DNA of 64,000 nucleotides from an uncultured Oscillibacter sp. (GCA_900544615.1 UQVS01000003.1:1-64000), one strand, 5' to 3'. Numbered from the stretch's first letter, positions 26,187 through 34,786 are shown. Numbers and translations are program-made. Notes: generated by a model not told the origin, from the sequence alone.

Positions 26187-26555
26187 TCAGTTCTTCTTTT
26201 CCTCAGCAGGAGTTTCCTCAGCCTTGGGAGCCTCCACAGCGGGAGTCTCTTCCTTTTTCTCCGCCTTCTTGTCCTTCTTCTCAGCGGCAGGCTGTTCGCC
26301 GGTCTGTACGCCCGCCTGGGACACAGCCCACTTGGTCAGCTCCAGGCGAACCCGGTCGTCGCTGGTCTCGATTACGATGGTATTGGGATTCACCATAACA
26401 ACCTTGCCCACGATACCGCCGATGGTGGTGATGACGTCGCCTTTCTTCAGGCTGTTCCGCATTTCCTCAGCCTGCTTCTTGCGTTTGTTCTCCGGGCGAA
26501 TCATGAAGAAATACATCACCGCAAAGAGCAGCACAATCATAATGATACTTTCCAT
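26187..26555 (-). CDS. yajC: Preprotein translocase accessory subunit YajC
   Basis: A 122-residue single-pass membrane protein of the Sec translocon accessory complex. The N-terminal helix (SIIMIVLLFAVMYFFMIRP) and the following ENKRKKQAEEMRNSLKKGDVITTIGGIVGKV are the YajC signature. The C-terminal ~40 residues are a low-complexity Lys/Glu/Ala/Pro tail. It lies 94 bases downstream of tgt, the usual tgt-yajC pairing. Confidence 0.94.
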   Translation of the reverse strand: MESIIMIVLLFAVMYFFMIRPENKRKKQAEEMRNSLKKGDVITTIGGIVGKVVMVNPNTIVIETSDDRVRLELTKWAVSQAGVQTGEQPAAEKKDKKAEKKEETPAVEAPKAEETPAEEKKN

Positions 26556-26649
26556 GGTTCCAAACTTCTCCTTTGGTCTTCAAATCAGAATAGTATTATT
26601 ATACCAAAGCTGACACTATTTGCAAGCTTTTTCTCTGCATTTTGTAAAG

Positions 26650-27789
26650 TCATGCCCGCTTTTCCAGATTCCCGCTGTATTTTTCACGGAAATCCGCAAA
26701 AGTCCCGTCATCCAGAGCCTCCCGGATCTTTGCCATCAACTCGTTATAGAACCAGAGGTTATGCAAAACTGCCAGACGCAGAGCCAGTACCTCGTCCGCT
26801 TTGAACAGATGCCGCAGATAGGCCCGTGAATGGTTCCGGCACACCGGGCAGTTGCAGCTCTCGCTGATGGGCCGGTCATCGGTGATATACTTCTCGTTCA
26901 TGATGTTTACGGTGCCTTCCCATGTGAACAGCTTCCCGTGGCGGCCGTTGCGGGAGGGCATCACGCAGTCGAAGAAGTCCACACCCCGGCTGACAGCCTC
27001 AATGATATTGCTGGGGGTTCCCACGCCCATGAGATACCGGGGCTTGTCCGTGGGAGCAAACGGCTCCACCACGTCGATCATCTCATACATCACCTCGGCA
27101 GGCTCTCCGACAGCCAGACCACCGATGGCGTAGCCGTCGCAGTCCAGCTTGGCGATCTCCTGCATATGCCAGGCCCGGAGATCCGCAAACGTAGCCCCCT
27201 GATTGATGCCGAAAAGCATCTGTTGCGGGTTCACCGTATCCGGCAGGCTGTTGAGTCGGTCATGCTCCGCCTTGCACCGCTGAAGCCAGCGGAGCGTCCG
27301 CTCCACAGAAGCTTTGGCGTACTCATACCGTGCCGGATTTTCCACGCACTCGTCAAAAGCCATGGCGATATCGCTGCCCAGATTGGACTGGATCTGCATG
27401 GACTCCTCCGGCCCCATGAAGATGCGGTGTCCGTCAATATGGCTGGCAAAGGTGACGCCCTCCTCCCTGATCTTCCGCAGGGACGCCAGAGAAAACACCT
27501 GAAATCCGCCGGAATCTGTCAGAATAGGGCCGTCCCAGTTCATGAACTTGTGGAGGCCGCCCATCTGGCGCACGACCTGATCGCCGGGACGCAGGTGCAG
27601 ATGATAGGTGTTGGACAGTTCGATCTGGCAGCCCACCGTTTTCAGATCCAGAGCCGACACGCCGCCTTTGATGGCAGCCTGCGTCCCCACGTTCATGAAT
27701 ACCGGCGTCTGCACCGTGCCGCCATGGGCGCAGGAAAATTCGCCCCGCCGGGCCTTCCCTTCTTTTTTCAATACCTTGAACATATTCAC
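26650..27789 (-). CDS. tgt: Queuine/preQ1 tRNA-ribosyltransferase
   Basis: A 379-residue tRNA-guanine transglycosylase that inserts preQ1 at position 34 of GUN tRNAs. It has LTDSGGFQVFSLASLRKIREEGVTF (active-site Asp), GGLAVGEP, the second catalytic Asp in DFFDCVMPSRNGRHG, and the zinc site SCNCPVCRNHSRAYLRHL. It precedes QueA in the pathway. An upstream AT-rich stretch at 27790-27840 likely holds its promoter. Confidence 0.97.
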   Translation of the reverse strand: MNMFKVLKKEGKARRGEFSCAHGGTVQTPVFMNVGTQAAIKGGVSALDLKTVGCQIELSNTYHLHLRPGDQVVRQMGGLHKFMNWDGPILTDSGGFQVFSLASLRKIREEGVTFASHIDGHRIFMGPEESMQIQSNLGSDIAMAFDECVENPARYEYAKASVERTLRWLQRCKAEHDRLNSLPDTVNPQQMLFGINQGATFADLRAWHMQEIAKLDCDGYAIGGLAVGEPAEVMYEMIDVVEPFAPTDKPRYLMGVGTPSNIIEAVSRGVDFFDCVMPSRNGRHGKLFTWEGTVNIMNEKYITDDRPISESCNCPVCRNHSRAYLRHLFKADEVLALRLAVLHNLWFYNELMAKIREALDDGTFADFREKYSGNLEKRA

Positions 27790-27896
27790 GTTCCTTTTCC
27801 TTTGTTATAAAAGCGTATTCATTATAATATAGGAATTCCGAATGTGCAAGAGCCGTTATCCGCAGAGCATGATTCTTATTCCGGCAGGCGTTTTAC

Positions 27897-27935
27897 AAAA
27901 AGCACCGGGAGATGAAAAGTCTCCCGGTGCTTTTT
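27897..27935 (-). terminator. Terminator after fba
   Basis: A 16-bp stem (AAAAAGCACCGGGAGA / TCTCCCGGTGCTTTTT) with a 7-base loop, 18 bases after the fba stop. Confidence 0.92.
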
Positions 27936-27953
27936 CGTGGGATTCAAATAAAA

Positions 27954-28922
27954 TCAGGCCTTGCCAGCGCAGCCCAGAACGTCCACCAGCTTATGACGAA
28001 CCAGCTCCTTGATGTTGGCGCGGGCGGGCTTCAGGTACTCGCGGGGATCGAACTTGTCGGGATGCTCTGCCATGAACTTACGGATGGTACCGGTCATGGC
28101 CAGACGCAGGTCGGAGTCGATGTTGATCTTGCAGACAGACAGCTTGGCCGCCTGACGCAGCTGATCTTCAGGCACGCCGATGGCGTTGGGCATCTGGCCG
28201 CCGAACTCGTTGACCATTTTCACATATTCCTGCGGCACAGAAGAGGAACCGTGCAGAACGATGGGGAAGCCAGGCAGGCGCTTGGAAACTTCCTCCAGCA
28301 CGTCAAACCGCAGCGGAGGCGGAACCAGAATGCCGTCAGCATTCCGGGTACACTGTTCCGGCTTGAACTTGAACGCGCCGTGAGAGGTGCCGATGGCAAT
28401 GGCCAGAGAGTCGCAGCCGGTCTTGGAAACGAACTCCTCCACCTCTTCCGGGCGGGTATAGGAGGCCTGATGTGCAGCCACCTTCACCTCGTCCTCAATG
28501 CCGGCCAGCGTACCCAGCTCGGCCTCCACCACCACGCCGTGGTCGTGAGCATACTCCACGACCTTCTTGGTGATCTCAATATTCTCGGCAAAAGGTTTGC
28601 CGGAAGCGTCAATCATCACGGAGGTGAAGCCGCCGTCAATGCAGCTCTTGCAGGTTTCAAAATCCGGGCCGTGATCCAGATGCAGAACGATAGGAATATC
28701 GGGGCAGCACTCCACAGCAGCCTCAACCAGCTTCACAAGATAGGTATGGTTGGCATAGGCGCGGGCGCCCTTGCTGACTTGCAGGATCACAGGTGCGTGC
28801 TCTTCCTGACAGGCTTCGGTGATGCCCTGCACGATTTCCATGTTATTCACGTTGAATGCGCCGATAGCATAGCCGCCATCGTAAGCTTTCTTGAACATTT
28901 CGGTGGAAGTTACCAGTGGCAT
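27954..28922 (-). CDS. fba: Class II fructose-1,6-bisphosphate aldolase
   Basis: A 322-residue zinc-dependent aldolase of glycolysis and gluconeogenesis. Key segments: YAIGAFNVNNMEIVQGI, VLHLDHGPDFETCKSCIDGGFTSVMIDAS (zinc-binding His and catalytic Asp region), EAELGTLAGIEDEV, and GTSHGAFKF with a second zinc His; LHGSSSVP follows. It is divergent from the phosphofructokinase gene, so both enzymes of this part of glycolysis share one regulatory region. Confidence 0.96.
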   Translation of the reverse strand: MPLVTSTEMFKKAYDGGYAIGAFNVNNMEIVQGITEACQEEHAPVILQVSKGARAYANHTYLVKLVEAAVECCPDIPIVLHLDHGPDFETCKSCIDGGFTSVMIDASGKPFAENIEITKKVVEYAHDHGVVVEAELGTLAGIEDEVKVAAHQASYTRPEEVEEFVSKTGCDSLAIAIGTSHGAFKFKPEQCTRNADGILVPPPLRFDVLEEVSKRLPGFPIVLHGSSSVPQEYVKMVNEFGGQMPNAIGVPEDQLRQAAKLSVCKINIDSDLRLAMTGTIRKFMAEHPDKFDPREYLKPARANIKELVRHKLVDVLGCAGKA

Positions 28923-28991
28923 ACGATCATCCTCCTAATAAAATCATACATTTTCCGGCGGGGTGCGCCGGACGCTCTCCTGCCGCAGATC

Positions 28992-29110
28992 AAATGTTAG
29001 CAAATCGTCATTTCTAACATTTCTGAAGAGGAAAACGTTTTTCTTATTTCATAATATCACAAAAAAATTAAATTGCAAGTATTTACTTTCCAAAATTTCA
29101 ATGATATGAT
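28992..29110. promoter_or_regulatory. Divergent fba/phosphofructokinase control region
   Basis: Toward pfk (+): TTTACT (29082-29087), 17 bases, TATGAT (29105-29110). Toward fba (-): TTGCAA (29073-29078), 16 bases, TATTAT (29051-29056). A 9-bp inverted repeat AAATGTTAG (28992-29000) / CTAACATTT (29014-29022) lies in the fba leader and looks like an operator, suggesting a glycolytic regulator. Confidence 0.65.
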
Positions 29111-29149
29111 ACGAGTATCTTATTTTGATTCGTCAGGAGGATTTCTCAC

Positions 29150-30388
29150 ATGAGCGAACTGAAAGGTGCATGTATTTTCGGTCAGTCCGGCGGCCCTACG
29201 TCCGTCATCAACGCCAGCGCCTACGGCGTCATTGAAACGGCTCTGAAAAGCCCCAATATCACACGGGTTCTGGGTGCGGAACACGGCATCAAGGGCGTGC
29301 TGAATGACCGGCTGTTCGATATGGGTCAGGAAGACCCCACCGAGCTGGAGCTGCTGAAGTATACCCCCTCTTCCGCCCTTGGTTCCTGCCGCTATAAGAT
29401 GGCCGATCCCGATATGGACGATACCGACTACAAGCGGATTCTGGAAATCTTCAAAAAATATGACGTCCGTTACTTCTTCTACAACGGCGGCAACGACTCC
29501 ATGGACACCTGCAATAAAATTTCCAAGTATATGCAGAAGGTTGGTTATGACTGCCGCGTGATGGGCGTACCCAAGACCATTGACAACGACCTCTACGGCA
29601 CGGATCACTGCCCCGGCTTCGCCTCTGCAGCCAAGTACATCGCCACCTCCTGCATGGAAGTTTATCAGGACGCGCGGGTTTACGATACCGGCATGATCTG
29701 CATTATCGAGATCATGGGCCGCCATGCCGGCTGGCTGGCCGGCGCCGCTGCTTTGGCAACCGCCTACGGCGCAGGCCCTGATCTGGTGTACCTTCCCGAA
29801 GTGGACTTCGATATGGACAAGTTCCTGACCGACGTGGAGCGGATCTACAAGGAAAAGGGCAACTGCATGGTCGCCGTGTCCGAGGGGATCCACTATGCGG
29901 ACGGTGCCTTTGTATCGGAAGCCAAGACCTCTGCCACCGACGGCTTCGGCCACGCCCAGCTGGGCGGTCTGGCGGCGCATCTGGCCGCCGTGGTAAAGGA
30001 AAAGACCGGTGCCAAGGTGCGCGGTATTGAGCTGAGCTTGCTTCAGCGCTGCAGCGCACATCTGGCCTCCGAGACCGATATTGAGGAAGCCGTCATGAGC
30101 GGCAAGGCCGCCGTGGAGAATGCCGTCAACGGCATCACCGACAAGATGGTTGGCTTCCAGTGTGCCCGTGACAACGGCAAGTACGTCTGCAAAACGGAGC
30201 TGCTGCCCCTGACGGAAGTAGCCAACGCCGAAAAAAAGGTTCCCATCGAGTGGATCAACAAGGAGCATAACGGCGTAGAACAGCCCTTTATCGACTATGT
30301 GCTGCCCCTGATTCAAGGAGAACCCAAGCTGCCCAAAGTGGATTCCCTCCCCCGCTTCGCCAAGCTGAAAAAGATACTGGTAAAGTAA
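29150..30388 (+). CDS. 6-phosphofructokinase, probably pyrophosphate-dependent
   Basis: A 412-residue PFK-family enzyme. It has GQSGGPTSVINASAYG near residue 13, GGNDSMDTCNKIS, the conserved PKTIDNDLYGTDHCPGFASAAK, and MGRHAGWLAGAAALA. The Asn/Asp in GGND (ATP enzymes have GGDGS) and the K in PKTIDND point to PPi use. The divergent fba gene supports a role in glycolysis. The donor should be confirmed biochemically. Confidence 0.88.
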   Translation: MSELKGACIFGQSGGPTSVINASAYGVIETALKSPNITRVLGAEHGIKGVLNDRLFDMGQEDPTELELLKYTPSSALGSCRYKMADPDMDDTDYKRILEIFKKYDVRYFFYNGGNDSMDTCNKISKYMQKVGYDCRVMGVPKTIDNDLYGTDHCPGFASAAKYIATSCMEVYQDARVYDTGMICIIEIMGRHAGWLAGAAALATAYGAGPDLVYLPEVDFDMDKFLTDVERIYKEKGNCMVAVSEGIHYADGAFVSEAKTSATDGFGHAQLGGLAAHLAAVVKEKTGAKVRGIELSLLQRCSAHLASETDIEEAVMSGKAAVENAVNGITDKMVGFQCARDNGKYVCKTELLPLTEVANAEKKVPIEWINKEHNGVEQPFIDYVLPLIQGEPKLPKVDSLPRFAKLKKILVK

Positions 30389-30417
30389 GCCCGCGCAAAC
30401 CGATCCTGTACCTATAA

Positions 30418-30455
30418 AAGCCGCCTGAAGATTTTCTTCAGGCGGCTTGTTTTTT
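30418..30455. terminator. Bidirectional terminator between pfk and coaX
   Basis: AAGCCGCCTGAAGA pairs with TCTTCAGGCGGCTT (30418-30448), a perfect 14-bp stem with a 3-base loop. T-runs lie on both sides, serving convergent genes. Confidence 0.9.
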
Positions 30456-31224
30456 ACTGATTTCGCTTATAAATGGCCCAAAGACCTTTCATCAGCAGGG
30501 TTTTATCATAGAGAATCTGATTGCGGCAGAATTTCACAATGAACGGCGCATTGCCGCCAGTGGCTACGATGCTCACGGTTTTCCCCGGAAACTCTTCCCG
30601 GATGCGGTCAATGATGCCGTCCAGCATACCGGCCGTACCGTAAACAATGCCGGAACGCATACAGTCCTCGGTGGTCTTGCCGATCAATGTTTTGGGCGGC
30701 TGGAGGGAAATGGCCGGCAGCTGAGCGGTCTGGCGGCTCAGCGCTTCCAGTGAAACATTGACGCCCGGCAACAGCATACCGCCCTCATAAGTCCGGCCCT
30801 CGGAGATCACGCCGATGGTGGTGGCCGTCCCCATATCAATGGTGATGATCGGCGCCGTAAAGCTCTCCAAAGCCGCCACCGCATCCGCCACGATATCTGC
30901 TCCCATCTGAGTCTGCACTGCCAGACGGATGTTCAGCCCGGTCTTTACGCCGGGGCCGACCACCATGGGCGGCTTTCCCAGCAGCCGGGTCAACGCCTTT
31001 TCCGTCATGAAATTCAGCGGCGGGACTACGCTGCAAAGAATGGAATCCGAAACATCCTGATAACGATAGTGATACAACTGGAACAGGTTCATCAGATCCA
31101 CGCAGATCTGATCGGCCGTCTTGCGGCGGTCTGTGTCCAGAGATGCCAGAAACCTCAGCGCCCCCTCCCGGTCAAACAGGCCGATGGAAATATTGGAGTT
31201 TCCGATATCCACTGCCAGCAGCAT
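30454..31224 (-). CDS. coaX: Type III pantothenate kinase
   Basis: A 256-residue ASKHA-fold kinase catalysing the first step of coenzyme A synthesis. The phosphate-1 motif LAVDIGNSNISIGLF is at the N-terminus. GPGVKTGLNI and the phosphate-2 motif TIDMGTATTIGVI are in the middle, and IVATGGNAPFI is near the end. Normal length, with its own terminator. Confidence 0.95.
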   Translation of the reverse strand: MLLAVDIGNSNISIGLFDREGALRFLASLDTDRRKTADQICVDLMNLFQLYHYRYQDVSDSILCSVVPPLNFMTEKALTRLLGKPPMVVGPGVKTGLNIRLAVQTQMGADIVADAVAALESFTAPIITIDMGTATTIGVISEGRTYEGGMLLPGVNVSLEALSRQTAQLPAISLQPPKTLIGKTTEDCMRSGIVYGTAGMLDGIIDRIREEFPGKTVSIVATGGNAPFIVKFCRNQILYDKTLLMKGLWAIYKRNQ

Positions 31225-31347
31225 AGCAGCCGCCCCCTTTCAAGAATATTTTTATTTGTTTTTATCTTACCACGGCTAATTCCTTCTTGCAAGTGCCGGC
31301 GATATGGTTTATAACAGAAATCGAACATCTGTACAAGGAGTGCTGTT

Positions 31348-31875
31348 ATGTATATCACCAGACTTTCTTCGCCGGTAGGCGTCCTGCTGCTCGCATCTGA
31401 CGAGATCGCTCTGACCGGCCTGTGGATGGAGGGACAGAAATACTTCGCGGCAACGCTGAGTAAAGATGCAGTGGAGCAGCCCGATCTGCCGGTATTCCGA
31501 CAGACCGCCCAGTGGCTGAGCGCTTATTTTGATGGCGCGCCGCTCCCTGCCATGCCGCCGTTAGCGCCGCAGGGCAGTGTATTCCGTCAGGCCGTCTGGA
31601 ACCAGCTGCGGAAGATTCCCTATGGTCAGGTGACTACTTATGGCGTCCTCGCCCGGACTCTGCGGGAGCAGGGTATTTCCGCCGCGCCACAGGCAGTCGG
31701 CGGTGCTGTGGGGCATAACCCGATTTCCATTCTCATCCCCTGCCACCGCGTCGTGGGGGCGGACGGCAGCCTTACCGGCTATGCAGGCGGCGTGGATAAG
31801 AAGCGATTCCTGCTGGAATTGGAGGAAGCTGACATGAGCGGGCTTTCTATTCCCCACCGCGCTACTGCCCGGTAA
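31348..31875 (+). CDS. ogt: Methylated-DNA-protein-cysteine methyltransferase
   Basis: A 175-residue O6-alkylguanine repair protein. The suicide cysteine lies in SILIPCHRVVGADGSLTGYAGG (around residue 132), preceded by the helix-turn-helix IPYGQVTTYGVLAR and AVGGAVGHNP. The Ogt-type N-terminal domain (SPVGVLLLASDEIALTGLW) is present. It is the last native gene before the tRNA-Gln integration site. Confidence 0.93.
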   Translation: MYITRLSSPVGVLLLASDEIALTGLWMEGQKYFAATLSKDAVEQPDLPVFRQTAQWLSAYFDGAPLPAMPPLAPQGSVFRQAVWNQLRKIPYGQVTTYGVLARTLREQGISAAPQAVGGAVGHNPISILIPCHRVVGADGSLTGYAGGVDKKRFLLELEEADMSGLSIPHRATAR

Positions 31876-31996
31876 GCTTCACGGATCCGATGTACCTTTC
31901 AGCGTTGTATGGGGCAGCACGAACCCCTAGCGCAATGGACCGCACAGCGCAAATAGGCTGTGGATATGCAGTTCAGAACTTTTTCAACGGAAAGTA

Positions 31997-32023
31997 AAAC
32001 CCACCGGTTGTGCCGGTGGGTTT
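31997..32023. terminator. Terminator downstream of the ogt-type gene
   Basis: AAACCCACCGG (31997-32007) pairs with CCGGTGGGTTT (32013-32023), followed by CTTG. The region 31876-32260 otherwise holds only terminators and an att site. Confidence 0.7.
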
Positions 32024-32034
32024 CTTGACACGAA

Positions 32035-32072
32035 AAGAAAGAGCTGCAAGCTTTCGCTTTCAGCTCTTTCTT
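32035..32072 (-). terminator. Probable original terminator of tRNA-Gln, now stranded
   Basis: AAGAAAGAGCTG (32035-32046) pairs with CAGCTCTTTCTT (32061-32072). On the minus strand it follows the displaced tRNA 3' fragment immediately and ends in TTTTCGTG. Before integration it would have sat just after the tRNA. Confidence 0.7.
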
Positions 32073-32096
32073 CTGGCAGCGGGAGAAGGATTCGAA
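32073..32096 (-). repeat. att site: displaced 3' end of tRNA-Gln
   Basis: CTGGCAGCGGGAGAAGGATTCGAA is identical to 38604-38627, the 3' end of the intact tRNA-Gln gene. The match stops inside the T-loop, so this is a broken tRNA end left by integration, not a gene. Confidence 0.9.
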
Positions 32097-32260
32097 TTGC
32101 GGTGTAAGTGTTTTTAGCAACTTTTTTCGTACAATTTTGTGTCAAACAGTCTGAATCGTAAAACAATCTGTACCAGTCAGTCCAGTTGTTTTATAAGTTC
32201 TAACGCTATAAAGGGTACAAATAAGGGTAAAATCAAAGCACAAGAAAGGACTGTCACACA

Positions 32261-32611
32261 ATGGAAATTACATATAGCAAGTACGGAGATTACTACCTGC
32301 CGGATCTGGTGGTATCCGATGAAGAACCGACGACTTATGGACGCTTTGGGCGTATGCGGCTCGGGTATCTGAAGGAGCACCGCAGAGCGACCTATATCAA
32401 TCTGAAAACTTCCGGACAACTGATACATCACCTTAATGAGATCGACCAAGAGGCAAATGAGATGTTGCGGCTTTTGATCGAGCAGATGGCGCGGGCGCAC
32501 GGAATCACCGAACAACTAAAGGTCGAGGATCAAATGGCGTGGGTAGGGACGATGAATAATATTCGTAGCGCAGCGGAAGAAGTCGTGCTACGCGATATTA
32601 TAAACTGCTAA
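32261..32611 (+). CDS. TnpV family transposon-encoded protein
   Basis: A 116-residue protein of the TnpV family seen in Clostridia mobile elements. The pattern YGRFGRMRLGYLKEHRRATY (about residues 26-45) followed by INLKTSGQLIHHLNEIDQEA is typical. Function is unknown; the family is found with transposons and mobilizable elements. AAAGGA lies upstream of the start. Confidence 0.75.
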   Translation: MEITYSKYGDYYLPDLVVSDEEPTTYGRFGRMRLGYLKEHRRATYINLKTSGQLIHHLNEIDQEANEMLRLLIEQMARAHGITEQLKVEDQMAWVGTMNNIRSAAEEVVLRDIINC

Positions 32612-32639
32612 AATACAATGTGCTGGAGGAGGTGTGTTT

Positions 32640-32663
32640 ATGGTTGCTAACGCCATAATCTGA
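32640..32663 (+). CDS. Possible 7-codon leader peptide (MVANAII)
   Basis: An ATG preceded by the strong site GGAGGAGG (32625-32632) opens a 7-codon frame ending in TGA at 32661-32663. A terminator hairpin starts 8 bases later. The layout resembles an attenuation leader or a translated regulatory stub. The remaining sequence to 32883 shows no other gene. Confidence 0.35.
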   Translation: MVANAII

Positions 32664-32670
32664 AAGAAAC

Positions 32671-32715
32671 GGAGCATAGCTAATCGGATAAGCCGAAAAG
32701 CTATGCTCCTTTTTT
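32671..32715 (+). terminator. Strong intrinsic terminator after tnpV
   Basis: GGAGCATAGCT (32671-32681) pairs with AGCTATGCTCC (32699-32709), followed by six T. Confidence 0.9.
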
Positions 32716-32883
32716 GCACATTGACAGGCATAGACTACGAAAGCATAGCCAACCGTGAATTGACACTCAACACGAAAGGCTGCTTTCCAAATAAGGTATA
32801 GCAGGAAGGCACTGTTAGAGAATGCCTCTATCTACTAGCACCTTGCAAAAAGCAAAAAAGTATTTTATGATGTAAAAAAGTTG

Positions 32884-32912
32884 GAACTTTTTTTCAAAAC
32901 CTTTCGTCTAAT
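32884..32912 (+). promoter_or_regulatory. ECF-type promoter before the small exported protein
   Basis: GAAC (32884-32887), 17 bases, CGTCTAAT (32905-32912): the same elements and spacing as the promoter in front of the ECF sigma gene at 23.7 kb. It lies 41 bases before the start of the 77-residue gene. Confidence 0.65.
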
Positions 32913-32953
32913 TATAGTAGATGCAGATTAACACTTTATGGAGGTATATGAAC

Positions 32954-33187
32954 ATGAGACTTAAGAAAGCAATGCTTATTATCTTGGCAATCCTATCCAT
33001 CGTGCTAATTGACACCGCTCAAGCGAAAATATTCAATAATAAACCTGTTATAAAGATTGTCGAAGATTATAATGGTGGAGACCTGTATCAAAAGCACTTG
33101 TATCAAAAGCATAAGGGCATTTTAGTAGATACTTATGTCTATAGCGATGGGAGTCAGGTGACTGCATTCAAATGGGAGAAGCAATAG
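32954..33187 (+). CDS. Small exported protein of unknown function
   Basis: A 77-residue protein that I do not recognise. A signal peptide or membrane anchor (LKKAMLIILAILSIVLIDTAQA) covers residues 3-24. The rest is short and polar, with a near-repeat LYQKHLYQKHKG. ATG 32954 is 9 bases after GGAGG; ATG 32948 is too close to it. Base composition is AT-rich, unlike the host. An ECF-type promoter precedes it and a terminator follows. Confidence 0.6.
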   Translation: MRLKKAMLIILAILSIVLIDTAQAKIFNNKPVIKIVEDYNGGDLYQKHLYQKHKGILVDTYVYSDGSQVTAFKWEKQ

Positions 33188-33233
33188 TATGTAGATGCGA
33201 CCTTGAAATTTCATAGCTGAGTACAATACATTG

Positions 33234-33266
33234 AAAGGGCAGTAGTTGCAATGGCTACTGCCCTTT
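33234..33266 (+). terminator. Terminator after the small exported protein gene
   Basis: AAAGGGCAGTAG (33234-33245) pairs with CTACTGCCCTTT (33255-33266), followed by TT. The gap 33188-33482 holds only this and the next hairpin. Confidence 0.85.
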
Positions 33267-33422
33267 TTCGTATCCTGTAATGAATAAATCTACATTAAGG
33301 TTGGCTACCCAAGCAGTAGCAACAATTAACTTAAAAGGGAGTAAGATTATAGACGCAAGGGTAAAAAATGAGCAACCAAAGCTAAATTATGTAGAGTAGT
33401 TACATACTAAATATTATACAGT

Positions 33423-33460
33423 AAGAATCCACAATCTGCGTTTGCAAATTGTGGATTCTT
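33423..33460 (-). terminator. Hairpin downstream of the relaxase gene
   Basis: AAGAATCCACAAT (33423-33435) and ATTGTGGATTCTT (33448-33460) form a perfect 13-bp stem with a 12-base loop, 22 bases after the mob stop codon. The T-run is short. Confidence 0.7.
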
Positions 33461-33482
33461 GATCATCATAGTCTGAAGACGC

Positions 33483-34421
33483 TCATTTTTCTTTAAAACT
33501 TATGCGCAGTAACTCCTTCGGCACCTTACTCAGCAACTTTTCCGTTTTCTTGTAACGCTCCTCCAGCACCGCGAGCTTTGCGCGCTGCTCGGCGCTCTTG
33601 CGGCGTTCAGCGCCCAACTCGTCCCTAAGTGCTTCGTTTTCTTCGGCGCTGCATCGCTGCATGGAGAGTGATTTCGTCACGGCCTGCTGCATCCGCTGAA
33701 TTTCCGCTTGAAACGACTCCACCTCCGGCAAGAGCTGCTTGAAGGTCTCTACGGCCTCTTCGCGCTTTTTGCCCGCGTTCAGCACATTGATGCCGTTCAA
33801 GGCCGTTTCCAGCTTCTCCAGCTTGGCGTCCATCGCGGTCACTTTCTTGTACCATTGCGGCGTCAGGTGCCTGCGCTTCGTTTCAACGGCAGGTGTGCCG
33901 CGCTCCAGCTCCGGCCACCGTTCCGACATACAGGCGTAGAAATCGTCCTGCCAGCGGATCATCGTTTTCTTGTTGCCGAGGATCTCCTTTGCAGACAACC
34001 GCTTGTCTTTCGTCAGCGGCACAAAGCAGAGGTGCAGGTGCGGCGTTTTCTCGTCCATGTGCACCACGGCGGAAATGATGTTTTCTTCGCCTATACGCTC
34101 TTTCAAAAACTCAAATGCACGGTTGAAGTATTCCGGCATTTCCGCATCATGCGCCTTTGCAAACTCGGGGCTGACCGTTACCAGCGTATCCACGAATTTC
34201 ACGCTGTCTTTTCGCACGCGGCAGCCTGCCGTCCTGATGCGGTGTCGGATCTCCTGCTCGTAGCTCCAGCGCGGCGTCACCAGATGATAGTTCTGCGCAA
34301 TGCGGCTCTTGTCGATGTCCGGATTGCTGGCATACTCCTCCTTTGTCCGCTCGTGGTGGGCGCTCAGCGCCTTGGATGCGCCGCCCTTATGCTTGGCAAA
34401 TCGTAAAATGGCATAGGCCAT
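33483..34421 (-). CDS. MobV-family (Pre/Mob) relaxase
   Basis: A 312-residue plasmid-mobilization relaxase. The N-terminus MAYAILRFAKHK and the motif VVHMDEKTPHLHLCFVPLT (the metal-binding H-x-D-E-x-x-P-H-x-H of MobV) identify it. A long charged coiled coil fills the C-terminal third. Relaxases of this family nick oriT and pilot the strand during transfer. A matching oriT lies 182 bases upstream. ATG 34421 has AAAGGAGG upstream. Confidence 0.9.
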   Translation of the reverse strand: MAYAILRFAKHKGGASKALSAHHERTKEEYASNPDIDKSRIAQNYHLVTPRWSYEQEIRHRIRTAGCRVRKDSVKFVDTLVTVSPEFAKAHDAEMPEYFNRAFEFLKERIGEENIISAVVHMDEKTPHLHLCFVPLTKDKRLSAKEILGNKKTMIRWQDDFYACMSERWPELERGTPAVETKRRHLTPQWYKKVTAMDAKLEKLETALNGINVLNAGKKREEAVETFKQLLPEVESFQAEIQRMQQAVTKSLSMQRCSAEENEALRDELGAERRKSAEQRAKLAVLEERYKKTEKLLSKVPKELLRISFKEK

Positions 34422-34602
34422 CGCTATTCCTCCTTTGTCGTATTTGGGGACGAGGGATCGGAGAATCCCCACCACGACTTTCTAAAAAAGTGCGCCCGTG
34501 AGGTGTCGATACCGACACCTCACGTTCTTCTTTTTCGGTCCGGTCAAAATCACGGACCGGCTGCGGCCAGTCCCTGATTTCTCCCGTCCCCCGTCGCGAT
34601 GG

Positions 34603-34638
34603 GTATAACACACTAGACTTTGTTCCAAAGTCCGTGTG
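34603..34638 (-). other. oriT: MobV-type origin of transfer (oriT)
   Basis: On the minus strand, an inverted repeat CACACgGACTTTG-gaa-CAAAGTCtaGTGTG (34609-34638) is followed directly by TTATAC. The nick-region sequence TAGTGTGTTATAC (34603-34615) equals the one I recall for the pMV158 MobM oriT, where cleavage is after TAGTGTG. That places the expected nick between 34609 and 34608. No gene is seen elsewhere in 34422-34786. Confidence 0.8.
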
Positions 34639-34786
34639 CCAGCCGTTCCCTCTGGACTCCCTCAAGCGGTCATTTCCCGCTGCCTCACGGCATGGAAAAT
34701 GACCTTGCCGGTGTACGGTATGTCCGATAATGTACGGTATTTTGAGGAGATGCCCCCACTCCCATTTTTACCGTACATACCGTACA

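Noticed and set aside
32073..32096. tRNA gene at the left end of the mobile element
   Set aside because: Only the 3' end through the T-loop matches; no anticodon arm or 5' half, so it is an att remnant.
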